Shown here piece after piece: positions 49,439 through 58,250 of a stretch of 64,000 nt of DNA; within the stretch, counting starts at the first letter, position 1, and each line of letters starts with the position of its first letter. The position numbers and the translations under genes are program-made. The DNA is from Synergistaceae bacterium UBA6083 (GTDB lineage: Bacteria; Synergistota; Synergistia; Synergistales; 79-D21). The stretch lies in assembly GCA_002436015.1 (NCBI GenBank), contig DIXJ01000015.1, positions 102,314-166,313 on the forward strand, read 5' to 3'. Under the pieces are notes generated by a model, which had not been told where the DNA came from, searched no databases, and saw only the letters and a list, made by a program, of their open reading frames with translations.

Positions 49439-50689
49439 ATGGAAAACCGCAACGTGTTGAAAGTCAAAGAGACGAAACCCCGCTACCAGATCGCCTACAT
49501 CCCCGGAGACGATTCCGGTTTCGACGTCATGGAAGGCGCCATGATCGTCATGCAGGCCATGGACAAGGCCATGGGACTGCCCATCGACTGGGTCCGCGCA
49601 GACATGGGCTGGTGCATGTGGGCCAAGTCCTGCCTCGAGCTGCCCGAAGGCGACCCGAAGCGCAACACCGTCCCCGAGGAGACGAGAAAGATCCTTCGCG
49701 AGAGCGACGCCGCCCTCATGGCCGCCATCACCTCCAAGGCCGGAGTGAAGGGCTTCAAGTCAGCCATCCTCCAGATGCGGCAGCTGTTCGACCTCTACAT
49801 CAACCTGCGCCCCGCCAAGTCGATGCCGGGAATCATCTGCCCCCTGAAGGGCGACCCCAACGTGGACATCGTCATGTTCCGTGAAAACACCGAGGACCTC
49901 TACGCCTCCGTCGAGTTCCGCCCGACCCCGAAGGAACACTTCGACATGCACCCCGGCATGGCCCGCTTCAAGGACAAGGAAGAGGTCGCCGTCTCCTGGA
50001 AGGTCTTCTCCAAGGAAGGCTGCGAGCGCATCATCCGCGCTGCCTTCGAGTACGCCAAGGAAACCGGCCGGAACAAGGTCGTCTGCTCCACGAAGGCCAA
50101 CGTCATCCGCGCCACCGACGGCATGTTCAAGGAAATCTTCCTGGCCATCGCCAAGGAATACCCCGACATCAAGGCTATCGACGAAAACGCCGACGCCACC
50201 GCCATGTGGCTGATCAAGAACCCACAGGACTACCAGGTCGTCGTCACCCCGAACGTGTTCGGGGACATCCTCTCCGACGAGGCCAGCCAGCTCGTGGGCG
50301 GCATGGGATTCGCCCCCAGCGGCAACATCGGGAAGGATTTCGCACTGTTCGAGCCCAGCCATGGCTCCGTGCCGAAGTACGCCCACCAGTACAAGATCAA
50401 CCCCTGCGGCCTGCTGAACGCCGCCGTGATGATGCTCGAGTACCTCGGCCAGGATAATGCGGCCAGGAAGCTCGAAGCGGCCATCAGCGCCGTGCTCGTC
50501 GAGGGCAAGGACCTGACCTACGACGTGTTCCGCGACAACGGCGACCCCGAGTGGGAGACAAAGGCCGTTTCCACGCTCGACATGGCCCGTGCCGTCGCCC
50601 GCAAGATCCTGCCGGGCTACGACAAGTTCGATGCCGAGATCTCCGCGAAGGCGAAGGAGATGTGCACCTGGGAGCACCTGCCCCAGTAG
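49439..50689 (+). CDS. Isocitrate/isopropylmalate dehydrogenase family enzyme, probably isocitrate dehydrogenase
   Basis: 416 aa beta-decarboxylating dehydrogenase. Conserved DENADATAMWLI, TPNVFGDILSDEASQLVGG and FRENTEDLYASVEF. The cofactor region GSVPKYAHQYKIN keeps the Lys-Tyr pair of NADP-dependent isocitrate dehydrogenases. The substrate helix KSAILQMRQLFDLY has Ile where isocitrate dehydrogenases have Asn (SxNxxxR), so substrate identity is not certain. Context (citrate lyase, aconitase-type enzymes) favours isocitrate to 2-oxoglutarate or its reverse, reductive carboxylation. Confidence 0.85.
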   Translation: MENRNVLKVKETKPRYQIAYIPGDDSGFDVMEGAMIVMQAMDKAMGLPIDWVRADMGWCMWAKSCLELPEGDPKRNTVPEETRKILRESDAALMAAITSKAGVKGFKSAILQMRQLFDLYINLRPAKSMPGIICPLKGDPNVDIVMFRENTEDLYASVEFRPTPKEHFDMHPGMARFKDKEEVAVSWKVFSKEGCERIIRAAFEYAKETGRNKVVCSTKANVIRATDGMFKEIFLAIAKEYPDIKAIDENADATAMWLIKNPQDYQVVVTPNVFGDILSDEASQLVGGMGFAPSGNIGKDFALFEPSHGSVPKYAHQYKINPCGLLNAAVMMLEYLGQDNAARKLEAAISAVLVEGKDLTYDVFRDNGDPEWETKAVSTLDMARAVARKILPGYDKFDAEISAKAKEMCTWEHLPQ

Positions 50690-50709
50690 GAACCGCAACC
50701 TCGGACCCC

Positions 50710-50740
50710 AAGGGGCCCACTGCAGCGCGGTGGGCCCCTT
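50710..50740 (+). terminator. Internal terminator/attenuator between dehydrogenase gene and citD
   Basis: Perfect 11-bp GC-rich stem (50710-50720 with 50730-50740) with a 9-nt loop and a short T tract (CTTTCGC). It would lower citDEF expression relative to upstream genes or mark 3' processing. Confidence 0.7.
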
Positions 50741-50779
50741 TCGCATCGGGAAAGCGACGAACCGAAGGAGGTCTCCACT

Positions 50780-51052
50780 ATGAAAACCGCACAGGCCGGA
50801 ACCGTGGAATCCATGGATTGCCTTGTCACGGTCTCCGAGGCCGAGCCGGGAACGGGAATAGCTTTGACCCTGGCCGGCTCGAGCGTGGCCCGGTTCTCCA
50901 GGGCCATGGAAAAGGCCGTCAGGGCAACGCTGGGCGAACTGAAAATCAACGACATGACCGTCTTGGTGCAGGACAACGGGGCACTGGACATCGTCCTGAA
51001 GGCCCGCGTCGAGGCGGCCGTGTCCAGGTTGAACGGGGGGGAAGAAGCATGA
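50780..51052 (+). CDS. citD: Citrate lyase acyl carrier protein (gamma subunit)
   Basis: 90 aa. Carries the prosthetic-group serine in ETAQAGTVESMDCLVTV-like context (the AGTxESxD motif; Ser near residue 12) that receives the phosphoribosyl-dephospho-CoA arm, and the C-terminal KARVEAAVSRL. AAGGAGG upstream. It overlaps citE by 4 bp (ATGA). The cofactor and activation genes citC, citX and citG are not in the window. Confidence 0.92.
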   Translation: MKTAQAGTVESMDCLVTVSEAEPGTGIALTLAGSSVARFSRAMEKAVRATLGELKINDMTVLVQDNGALDIVLKARVEAAVSRLNGGEEA

Positions 51053-51936
51053 GGCTGCGGCGCACGATGCTCTACCTTCCCGGCAATAACCCGAACATGC
51101 TCCTTCGCGGGCATCTTTTCAACCCTGACGGGCTGGTCCTCGACCTTGAGGACGCCGTGGCCGTACGCGAGAAGGACGCCGCGCGCATCCTCATCCGGGA
51201 TGTCCTGAAAAGGGGCGAATTCGGCTCCTGCGAGGTCACCGTCCGAATCAACGGGCTGGACACGGAATACTGGAGGAAGGATCTAGAAGCCCTCGTCCCG
51301 CTGGGCCGGCTCGACGGCGTCCGCGCACCAAAGGTGGACGACGCCGCCACGGTGAAACAGCTTGACGAGGCCCTCTCCGAAATCGAATCGAAGGCCGGGC
51401 TGGAGGTCGGCAGGACGAAAATCTTCTGCCTGCTCGAGACCGCCCGTGGGATTTTCAACACCTACGACATCGCCACGGCTTCCCCGCGCGTGACCGCCGT
51501 CATCCCGGGAGGCGAGGACCTCACCGCCGACCTTAGGACCAACCGGTCTCCCGAGGGAACCGAGCTGGAGGGCATCCGCAGGAACGTGATCGTGGCTGCC
51601 CGTGCCGCCGGCGTGGACGCCCTGGACACGGTGTTCCCCCGGATCACCGACGACGAGGGGCTGCGGAAGGAAACAAGCTTCATCAAGCAACTCGGCTTTG
51701 ACGGCAAGAGCGTCATCCACCCGAACCAGATTCCCATCATCCACGAGGTTTTCACCCCCACGGAGAAGGAAATCGAACGGGCGCAGAAGATCATCGCGGC
51801 CGCAAAGGAAGCGGCCGAACGGGGACTCGGGGCCGTGCAGGTGGACGGGCGGATGGTGGACGCGCCCGTCGTGAAGCGGGCCCTCTTCACGCTCACCCGG
51901 GCCGGCCTCCTGGAGGAGGGACAGGACAATGCCTAA
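51049..51936 (+). CDS. citE: Citrate (pro-3S)-lyase beta subunit
   Basis: 295 aa TIM-barrel lyase that cleaves citryl-ACP to acetyl-ACP and oxaloacetate. Motifs are RRTMLYLPGNNP, LVLDLEDAV with the metal-binding acid residues, APKVDDA, FCLLETARGIFN and FDGKSVIHPNQI. ATG at 51049 within the citD stop. Overlaps citF by 8 bp, indicating coupled translation. Confidence 0.94.
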   Translation: MRLRRTMLYLPGNNPNMLLRGHLFNPDGLVLDLEDAVAVREKDAARILIRDVLKRGEFGSCEVTVRINGLDTEYWRKDLEALVPLGRLDGVRAPKVDDAATVKQLDEALSEIESKAGLEVGRTKIFCLLETARGIFNTYDIATASPRVTAVIPGGEDLTADLRTNRSPEGTELEGIRRNVIVAARAAGVDALDTVFPRITDDEGLRKETSFIKQLGFDGKSVIHPNQIPIIHEVFTPTEKEIERAQKIIAAAKEAAERGLGAVQVDGRMVDAPVVKRALFTLTRAGLLEEGQDNA

Positions 51937-53479
51937 GAACATCCTTGGACGCGAGATTCCCGAATTCATCGAGGGGTACGGCAAGACCCTCCCCTTCATG
52001 GGGGAACATGCCCGGAAACCGGAAGGAAACCGGGCCGGGCCGAAGCTGCGCTCGACATTCAACGACCGCACCAGCAAGGTCGTGCCCGACCTCAAGGCCG
52101 CCATCGCCGCATCGGGCCTGAAGAGCGGCATGACCGTGTCGTTCCACCATCACCTCAGGAACGGAGACTTCGTCGTCAACGCCGTCATCGACGCCTGCTC
52201 CGAGATGGGCATCCGGGACCTCACCCTTTTCCCGACCGCCCTCTTCGGCGTGCACAAGAAACTGATCGAGCACATCAAGAGCGGGGTCATCCGGCGTATC
52301 ATGGGCTCCGTCAACGGCCCGATCGGGCAGATGGTGTCCGAAGGCGGCATGGAGGTCCCCGTCGTCCTGCGAAGCCACGGCGGACGCCCAAGGGCCGTCG
52401 TTTCAGGCGACGTGAGGATCGACGTGGCTTTCGTGGCCGCCCCGACTGCAGACGCCTACGGCAACCTCTGCGGCTCCCAGGGCAAGTCCGCCTGCGGTTC
52501 GCTGGGCTACGCCTTCACCGACGCCATGTTTGCCGACTGCGTCGTGGCCGTGACGGACAACCTCGTGCCCTTCCCGGCAGCCCCTGTTTCCATGCCGCAG
52601 TTCCACGTGGACATCGTCACCGTCCTGGACAGCATCGGAGACCCGGCAGGCATCGTTTCCGGGACGACCCGCATCACCCGTGATCCCCTGCGCCTGCTGA
52701 TCTCCAAGTACGCCTCCCGGCTCATCGAGGCCAGCCCCTACTTCAAGGAAGGAATCAGCTTCCAGACAGGGGCCGGCGGCATTTCCCTGGCCGTGACCGC
52801 CTTCATGAAGGAAGCCATGAAGAAGCGTGAAATCCGCGGAAGCTTCGGCCTGGGCGGCATCACGGGCTACTTCGTTGACCTCCTGAAGGAAGGCTATGTC
52901 GAGAAACTCATGGACGTGCAGTCCTTCGACCTCGAGGCCGTGAAGTCCATCGCAGAAAACCCCAACCACATCGAGATTTCGGCTGACTGGTACGCCAACC
53001 CGTGGAACGCCGGCGCCGTGGTCAACATGCTCGACGTGGTCATCCTCGGGGCGACGGAGATGGACCGCGACTTCAACGTCAACGTCAACACCGAGGCCGA
53101 CGGGGCCCTGCTCCACGGCATCGGCGGCCACCAGGACACCGCCGCGGGGGCCAAGCTTACGATCATCAGCCAGCCCCTGCTCCGGGGCCGCATCCCCTGC
53201 GTCGTTGACCAGGTCTATTCGGTCACGACCCCGGGAGAGGTCGTGGACGCCCTGGTCACCGAGTACGGCGTGACGATCAACCCGCGCCGCAAGGACCTGG
53301 TCGATGCCTGCCAGGCGGCGGGGAACGTCCCGCTCGTCACCATGGACGAACTCGTCGCGAGGGCCCACGAGATGTGTGGACCCACCGACCCCGTGGAAAC
53401 CGAGGACCGCATCATCGGGATCATCGAGTGGCGGGACGGCACCGTCATCGACGTCGTGAAGCAGCTGAAGAAAAAGTAG
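51929..53479 (+). CDS. citF: Citrate lyase alpha subunit (citrate:acetyl-ACP transferase)
   Basis: 516 aa, full family length. N-terminal RxIPEFIEGYG-like start (REIPEFIEGYG), TVSFHHHLRNGD, GSVNGPIGQMVSEG, and RGRIPCVVDQVYSVTTPG near the C-terminus. It exchanges acetyl for citryl on CitD. Last gene of the operon; a hairpin follows 34 bp after the stop. Confidence 0.95.
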   Translation: MPKNILGREIPEFIEGYGKTLPFMGEHARKPEGNRAGPKLRSTFNDRTSKVVPDLKAAIAASGLKSGMTVSFHHHLRNGDFVVNAVIDACSEMGIRDLTLFPTALFGVHKKLIEHIKSGVIRRIMGSVNGPIGQMVSEGGMEVPVVLRSHGGRPRAVVSGDVRIDVAFVAAPTADAYGNLCGSQGKSACGSLGYAFTDAMFADCVVAVTDNLVPFPAAPVSMPQFHVDIVTVLDSIGDPAGIVSGTTRITRDPLRLLISKYASRLIEASPYFKEGISFQTGAGGISLAVTAFMKEAMKKREIRGSFGLGGITGYFVDLLKEGYVEKLMDVQSFDLEAVKSIAENPNHIEISADWYANPWNAGAVVNMLDVVILGATEMDRDFNVNVNTEADGALLHGIGGHQDTAAGAKLTIISQPLLRGRIPCVVDQVYSVTTPGEVVDALVTEYGVTINPRRKDLVDACQAAGNVPLVTMDELVARAHEMCGPTDPVETEDRIIGIIEWRDGTVIDVVKQLKKK

Positions 53480-53503
53480 GGACGGCGGAAAAGGCAAAAC
53501 GGG

Positions 53504-53537
53504 TGTAAAAACGGGGGGCGTTGAAAAACGCCTCCCC
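53504..53537. terminator. Terminator between convergent citF and CPBP protease genes
   Basis: Stem 53513-53522 with 53527-53537 (one bulged T), loop of about 4 nt. On the minus strand GTTTTTAC follows directly, giving a good U tract for the CPBP-lgt operon; on the plus strand the tail is only CTTCG, so it may act weakly for citF. Confidence 0.75.
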
Positions 53538-53544
53538 TTCGCGT

Positions 53545-54078
53545 TCAGGGATGGGGGAAAAACCAGATCGCCCAGAGATTGCCCATCAAATGATAGAGAA
53601 TCGCCGGGGCGATGTCCCCATGTTTCAGCCGCAACCACCCCATGACCAGGCCGGGAAAGAAAGTCAGGAGGTAGAAGGGGTCGGACCGGAACACAAGGTG
53701 GGAGAGGGCAAAAAGGGCCGACGCACCGACGATTGCCAGGGCGGGATGGAAAATCCGGGCCAGCAGCGTCTGCACCCAGCCCCTGAAAAAGACTTCCTCC
53801 GAAACGGCCGCAACGAGACCGGAAGAGGCAAAGGCCATGACCACGGAGAAAGGCAGTTCCCGGGGCCATGGCCGCCCGGGCCAGCCCAGGAAAACGGCCA
53901 CCGTCAGGGGAACGAGGGTCAGGACGGCCGCGAGCGTCGCCTCGAGGAGGGCCCTCCTTTCGAGGCGAAGCGCCAGTCCGTAAACGCCGATCGGCTCCTT
54001 CCGGGCCAACGCCCAGAGGTAGGGACCGTAAAGCATAACGGCAACGGCGACGAGAGGGCCTAGCATGCCGGGACTCAT
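53545..54078 (-). CDS. CPBP-family intramembrane metalloprotease (CAAX/Abi type)
   Basis: 177 aa, about five helices. Catalytic motifs: EEVFFRGWVQ (EExxxR), FALSHLVF (FxxxH) and LYHLMGN (HxxxN-like). ATG at 54078 with GAGGAGG 10 bases upstream overlaps the lgt stop (ATGA). Family members process prenylated or other membrane proteins; the bacterial substrate is unknown. Coupling with lgt hints at envelope protein processing. Confidence 0.86.
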   Translation of the reverse strand: MSPGMLGPLVAVAVMLYGPYLWALARKEPIGVYGLALRLERRALLEATLAAVLTLVPLTVAVFLGWPGRPWPRELPFSVVMAFASSGLVAAVSEEVFFRGWVQTLLARIFHPALAIVGASALFALSHLVFRSDPFYLLTFFPGLVMGWLRLKHGDIAPAILYHLMGNLWAIWFFPHP

Positions 54079-54860
54079 TGATTTTCCGCCTCCTCGGTCC
54101 TGCCTTTGGAAATGCACCAAAGCGAAATCCACAGCCAACCCGCACCAAGGAGAAAAACCCCTAGTCCCCAGGCCCTGGCCAGGGGCACGTCAAAAACCCC
54201 ATCTCCCCTGTACCGGTCCACGACCATGCGGATACTCCCGTAACCCGCAAGGAAAAGTGGCCAGAGGACCGCCGCCTGCGGTCGTTTCCCCGCACGCCTG
54301 AAATGCCGCTCGACCACGGCCAGCAGGACCAGGAGGAAAAAGGCGGAAAACGACTCGTAAAGCTGGGTTGGATGCCTGAATATCCCGACCGGGTCGAACG
54401 GAAAGTGGACCGCCCAGGGGACCCTGGCCACCTTTCCGTAGCAGCACCCCTGCGCAAGGCAGCCCCAGCGTCCCACCGCGACGAGAGCCGCAGCCGGAAG
54501 GCTTGCCGCCTCCGCCAGGGGCCATGCGGGGATTTTCCTCTTCCGGAGCACGACCCAGGCCGTGAGCCCTCCGCCGAGGATGGCGGGGAGGGCTGAAAGC
54601 CCCCCTTCCCAGGGCCGGAGCAGCTTTTCCGGGTGCGCCTCGTAGACCGGCCATTCCACCAGGATGTTTCCAAGGCGGGCCCATAGAAGGATTCCCAGGA
54701 AACCCCAGAACAGGGCAACGCGGGCATCCTCGTCGTCAAGGCCATAGTGGCGGCCGGCGCGGTTACGCGTCCACGCCAGGGCAAGAGCCAGGGCCAGTGC
54801 CCAGACCACGGTGTAGGTGTCAATGACAGTTTTGCCGATGCTGAACAGGACTGGATACAA
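54075..54860 (-). CDS. lgt: Prolipoprotein diacylglyceryl transferase
   Basis: 261 aa, about seven membrane helices. The Lgt signature includes VGRWGCLAQGCCYGK and HPTQLYES, with a conserved Arg/Tyr region near GYGSIRMVVDRYRGD. Transfers diacylglycerol from phosphatidylglycerol to lipobox cysteines. First gene of a two-gene operon divergent from the S8 protease gene. Confidence 0.95.
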   Translation of the reverse strand: MYPVLFSIGKTVIDTYTVVWALALALALAWTRNRAGRHYGLDDEDARVALFWGFLGILLWARLGNILVEWPVYEAHPEKLLRPWEGGLSALPAILGGGLTAWVVLRKRKIPAWPLAEAASLPAAALVAVGRWGCLAQGCCYGKVARVPWAVHFPFDPVGIFRHPTQLYESFSAFFLLVLLAVVERHFRRAGKRPQAAVLWPLFLAGYGSIRMVVDRYRGDGVFDVPLARAWGLGVFLLGAGWLWISLWCISKGRTEEAENQ

Positions 54861-54914
54861 GGGTCCCCTCCCCTGCCGGGCCCCATCGAGCCCGACTTTA
54901 TGCCAACGCGGTTA

Positions 54915-54944
54915 TTGTAACCTTTTATCGAGGAACGCTATACT
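54915..54944 (+). promoter_or_regulatory. Promoter of S8 protease / T2SS operon
   Basis: TTGTAA (54915-54920), 18-bp spacer, TATACT (54939-54944). Start near 54951, leader ~35 nt. No other promoter-like site was noticed before gspD, so the protease and secretion genes may share this promoter. Confidence 0.6.
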
Positions 54945-54985
54945 GCAATGGAGATGGCTCGAATTATCCCTTGGGAGGGATTCGC

Positions 54986-56719
54986 ATGAAGCGCTTCGCT
55001 CGATTGGCGGCCCTTTTATTTCCCCTTTTGTTCCTGGTTGCCGCGGGAGCAAATGGCTTTTCGGAGCCCGGCGTGCAGGGAGAACCGGTTTCCTTCTTCG
55101 TGCCGGACGAGGTCTTAATCCAAATGAAGCCCGGTATGCGGATCGAGCAAATCCTTTCCGGTTCACCCGCAACTCTGTCCGTCCAGGACGAAGCTCCGGG
55201 AAAAGGGAAGAACACCGTTCGACTGAAGATCAAAAGTGGAGAGTCCGTCAAGTCGACCGTCGCGGCCCTCTCGGGAAGGGAAGGCGTCCTCTTCGCCCAG
55301 CCCAACTACATCTACCATGCCGCGCTCGTGCCGAACGACCCCCTTTACACGGTTCAGTGGGGCCTGCCGAAAATCGGGATGGAAGAGACCTGGAACCTTG
55401 CGACCGGCAGCGCAGACGTCGTCGTCGCAGTCCTTGACACGGGAATCGACCTGAACCATCCCGACCTGGCCGGCAACCTCTGGACCAATCCCGGCGAGAT
55501 TCCCGGAAACGCTATCGACGACGACGGCAACGGGTACGTGGATGATGTTCACGGCTGGAACTCGTACGCAAACTCTTCCGATGTCCAGGACACCGCCGGC
55601 CACGGCACCCACGTGTCAGGCATCATCGGGGCCGTCGGAAACAACGGGGTCGGGGTGTCCGGCGTCAACTGGACGGTCAGCATCCTCGCCGTCAAGGCGG
55701 ACAGCGGGACCGAGTTCACCACGATGGACCTCGCCAAGGGGATCGACTACGTTACCGCCCTGAAAGAGGAAAAAAACGTGAACGTCGTTGCCATCAACGC
55801 GTCCCTCGGAGGGCCGGTCGGCGAAGACCCCCTGCTGAACCAGGCCATCGGCGGCGCGGGAAATGCGGGAATCCTTTTCGTTGCCGCTGCCGGAAACGAA
55901 AACAGCAATAACGACGTGACCCCCTTTTACCCGGCGAGCCTGTTCATGCCCCATGTCCTTTCCGTCGCCGCAACCGACGCAAACGATCTGTTGGCTGTCT
56001 TCAACACCAGCCAGGCCTCCAACTTCGGCCGAAGGACCGTTCACATCGGGGCCCCCGGAAAGAATATCCGGAGCACCTATCGGGATGTCCTCGGGATCTC
56101 CGGCTATTCCGACCTGAGCGGCACATCCATGGCCGCCCCCCACGTGACGGGCGTCCTGGCCCTCTTGAAAGCCGGGGACCCGAACCTGGACTGGATCGCC
56201 CTGAAGAACAGGGTGCTTTCAAGTGGAACGCCCGTATCCAGCCTCGCCTCGAAAACCGTCACCGGGCGGCGCCTCCTGGCAGCAGGGAACGGCCATGTGG
56301 TCCAGTCCCGCCTCCGCCCCATAACGGACACGCTTGACCTCCTGCCCGGCAACACGGTCGACCTTGCGGTCCTCAATATTTCGGACGACGCGAGCCTTGG
56401 AAACCTTTCCGTCAACCTGGCGAGAAACGGGACATCCTACGGAACCGTCACGATGAAGGACGACGGGGCCGGCTTCGACCAGGTCGCGGGCGACGGTATC
56501 GCTTCCGCAACATGGACCGTCCCTTCGCAGGCCGACAGCACCTACCGTTTTTCCTTTCCTGACGGGACCCTGACCGTCACGGTCCAGCTTTCGCCCGAAC
56601 CGCCGCCCACTCCATCCGGGGGGGGCGGTGGCGGCGGATGCAGCGCTGCCGCGGGACCGGGGCTGGCCATGCTTTTATTCGTGCCCATAAGCCTCGCCTT
56701 CCTGTGGCGAAGGAGGTAG
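54986..56719 (+). CDS. Exported subtilisin-like S8 protease with Synerg-CTERM-like sorting tail
   Basis: 577 aa. Signal peptide (LAALLFPLLFLVAAGANG), inhibitor-like propeptide (~25-105), S8 catalytic domain with D151 (VLDTGID), H206 (GHGTH) and S381 (GTSMAAPHVTG), a C-terminal beta domain (~430-545), and a tail of PPPTPS, seven Gly, Cys, a hydrophobic helix and RRR at the very end. That tail matches the form of the Synergistota-specific Synerg-CTERM (GlyGly-CTERM-like) signal, implying anchoring or processing of the exported protease. GGGAGGG upstream of ATG at 54986. It directly precedes the type II secretion genes (12-bp gap), making it a likely T2SS cargo. Confidence 0.92.
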   Translation: MKRFARLAALLFPLLFLVAAGANGFSEPGVQGEPVSFFVPDEVLIQMKPGMRIEQILSGSPATLSVQDEAPGKGKNTVRLKIKSGESVKSTVAALSGREGVLFAQPNYIYHAALVPNDPLYTVQWGLPKIGMEETWNLATGSADVVVAVLDTGIDLNHPDLAGNLWTNPGEIPGNAIDDDGNGYVDDVHGWNSYANSSDVQDTAGHGTHVSGIIGAVGNNGVGVSGVNWTVSILAVKADSGTEFTTMDLAKGIDYVTALKEEKNVNVVAINASLGGPVGEDPLLNQAIGGAGNAGILFVAAAGNENSNNDVTPFYPASLFMPHVLSVAATDANDLLAVFNTSQASNFGRRTVHIGAPGKNIRSTYRDVLGISGYSDLSGTSMAAPHVTGVLALLKAGDPNLDWIALKNRVLSSGTPVSSLASKTVTGRRLLAAGNGHVVQSRLRPITDTLDLLPGNTVDLAVLNISDDASLGNLSVNLARNGTSYGTVTMKDDGAGFDQVAGDGIASATWTVPSQADSTYRFSFPDGTLTVTVQLSPEPPPTPSGGGGGGGCSAAAGPGLAMLLFVPISLAFLWRRR

Positions 56720-56731
56720 GCTCTCCTTCGC

Positions 56732-57346
56732 ATGAGAAGAAACGAGCTTTTTGAAAGAAAAGCTTTCACTCTGGTCGAAGTGCTCGTTGCCGTCGGCCTG
56801 ATGGGAATCGTGGCGGCGGTCGCCATCGGTCCTCTTGTGGCCCTTGTCGTCCGCCTCGAGGCCGTCCAGGCCGACTATGCCGGGGAAACCGCCCTTTCGA
56901 CCGCTGCCCGGGCCATCGCGTCCGATTGCAGGCAGATTCTTCCGCAGGAAGGGAAAATCGCCTTCAGGGCCATCCGGAGGGACCTCTTGGGAAACCGAAG
57001 AACGGACGTCCTGCTTTTCTGGACAGGGGCCCCCCTGACCCGCAAGCAGCCGGCGGCCACCGAGGCCTATTCCATCCTTGAGCCGGGACCCTTCAGGGAA
57101 AGCATCAAGCCCGGGCTCTACCGCTGGACGCTGCCGGGAGTGACGCCGGAAGAGGTCTTCGTGGATCGCCTGGACCCCGCAGCGGGAACGCTGCTGGTGA
57201 AAAACGCCGACCTTTTCGCGATCCGGGTTTTCGACGGCAAGGATTGGGTGGAGGATTATTCCGGGCCCCTTCCCCCGGGCATTTCCATCCAAATCGGGCG
57301 AGGGGGAGGAAGCGTGACCCATGTGGACACCCTTGCAGCCTTCTAG
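56732..57346 (+). CDS. gspJ: Type II secretion minor pseudopilin (GspJ-like)
   Basis: 204 aa. Class III leader and N-terminal helix RKAFTLVEVLVAVGLMG: prepilin peptidase would cut before Phe, with Ala rather than the usual Gly at -1. The length and position before the GspK-like gene suggest GspJ. Its 3' end overlaps gspK by 26 bp. Confidence 0.82.
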   Translation: MRRNELFERKAFTLVEVLVAVGLMGIVAAVAIGPLVALVVRLEAVQADYAGETALSTAARAIASDCRQILPQEGKIAFRAIRRDLLGNRRTDVLLFWTGAPLTRKQPAATEAYSILEPGPFRESIKPGLYRWTLPGVTPEEVFVDRLDPAAGTLLVKNADLFAIRVFDGKDWVEDYSGPLPPGISIQIGRGGGSVTHVDTLAAF

Positions 57347-58250
57347 CCTTAAAAACCAGGGGTTCGTCCTGGTGGCCGTGCTCATGTCCGTGACGGTCCT
57401 CGTGACGGGAGCCCTCGCTTTCGCATGGTTTACCCGGATGGAACTTCGCAAGGCCGAAGCCCTTGCTTTTTCCCTGCAAGCCCGCAGCCTGGCCGAAACA
57501 GCCATGCACGAGGTCCTGAGGGGCCTAGTGGTGGATACGAACGACTCCGATTCCCTGCACGAACCGTGGTTTGGCACCTGGCCCCTCCCCCTTGGGGAAA
57601 ACATCTCCGTCGTCGTCCGATTGACCCCGCAAAACGATGCCCTCCCGGTAAATGCTCTTTTCCTGCCCGACGGAACCACCCTGCGGCGTGAGTTGGAGGC
57701 TCCCTGGGAGCGCCTGTGGGAAGAGACCGGACGGCCGGACCTGGCCGCCGGGGTGCTGGATTTCCTGGACACCGACCGGACACCCAGGCCGGGAGGTTCC
57801 GAGGAGGAATCCTTCATCAACCGGCCGCCATCCGCCCTCGAAGAGATCAGGCTTTTTCCCGGCATTGACGAAAACCTCTATACCGGAAACAATGAGAAAA
57901 TCCCCGTGGGCCTTGAGCGATATTTAACGGTCCGCAGCGACGGAAAAATCAACGTGAATGTCGCCCTGCCCCAAGTGCTTGAATTGCTGGACCCCTCCCT
58001 CACCACAGGGGTGGTACGCGAAATCCTCGACAGACGAGGCAAGGAACCGCTTTCCAGCTGGGACGACCTTGCCGGGCTGCCCGGTTTTTCCTCCGCCTTA
58101 AGGCCCCGGCTGGCTGGCCTCCTCTCCTTCACGAGTTCGCATTTTCTCGCCGAGGTGGAGGTCCGCAAGGACAACCTTATCCGCCGCTTCGAGGCTGTTC
58201 TCTTTAAGCAGCCCGGCCGCTGCACGATCGTCGCCTGGAAGGAGATGTAG
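57321..58250 (+). CDS. gspK: Type II secretion minor pseudopilin GspK-like
   Basis: 309 aa. Leader NQGFVLVAVLMSVTVLVTGALA with Gly at -1 and no Glu5, as is typical of GspK (tip pseudopilin), followed by a large helical domain and a helix-hairpin-helix-like DDLAGLPGFS segment. ATG at 57321 inside the gspJ end. It probably caps the pseudopilus with GspI/J. Confidence 0.85.
   Translation: MWTPLQPSSLKNQGFVLVAVLMSVTVLVTGALAFAWFTRMELRKAEALAFSLQARSLAETAMHEVLRGLVVDTNDSDSLHEPWFGTWPLPLGENISVVVRLTPQNDALPVNALFLPDGTTLRRELEAPWERLWEETGRPDLAAGVLDFLDTDRTPRPGGSEEESFINRPPSALEEIRLFPGIDENLYTGNNEKIPVGLERYLTVRSDGKINVNVALPQVLELLDPSLTTGVVREILDRRGKEPLSSWDDLAGLPGFSSALRPRLAGLLSFTSSHFLAEVEVRKDNLIRRFEAVLFKQPGRCTIVAWKEM

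Noticed and set aside
52403..54148. Minus-strand open frame across citF and the CPBP gene
   Set aside because: It runs across a terminator and two opposite genes; low-complexity Arg/Gly/Asp composition typical of antisense frames.
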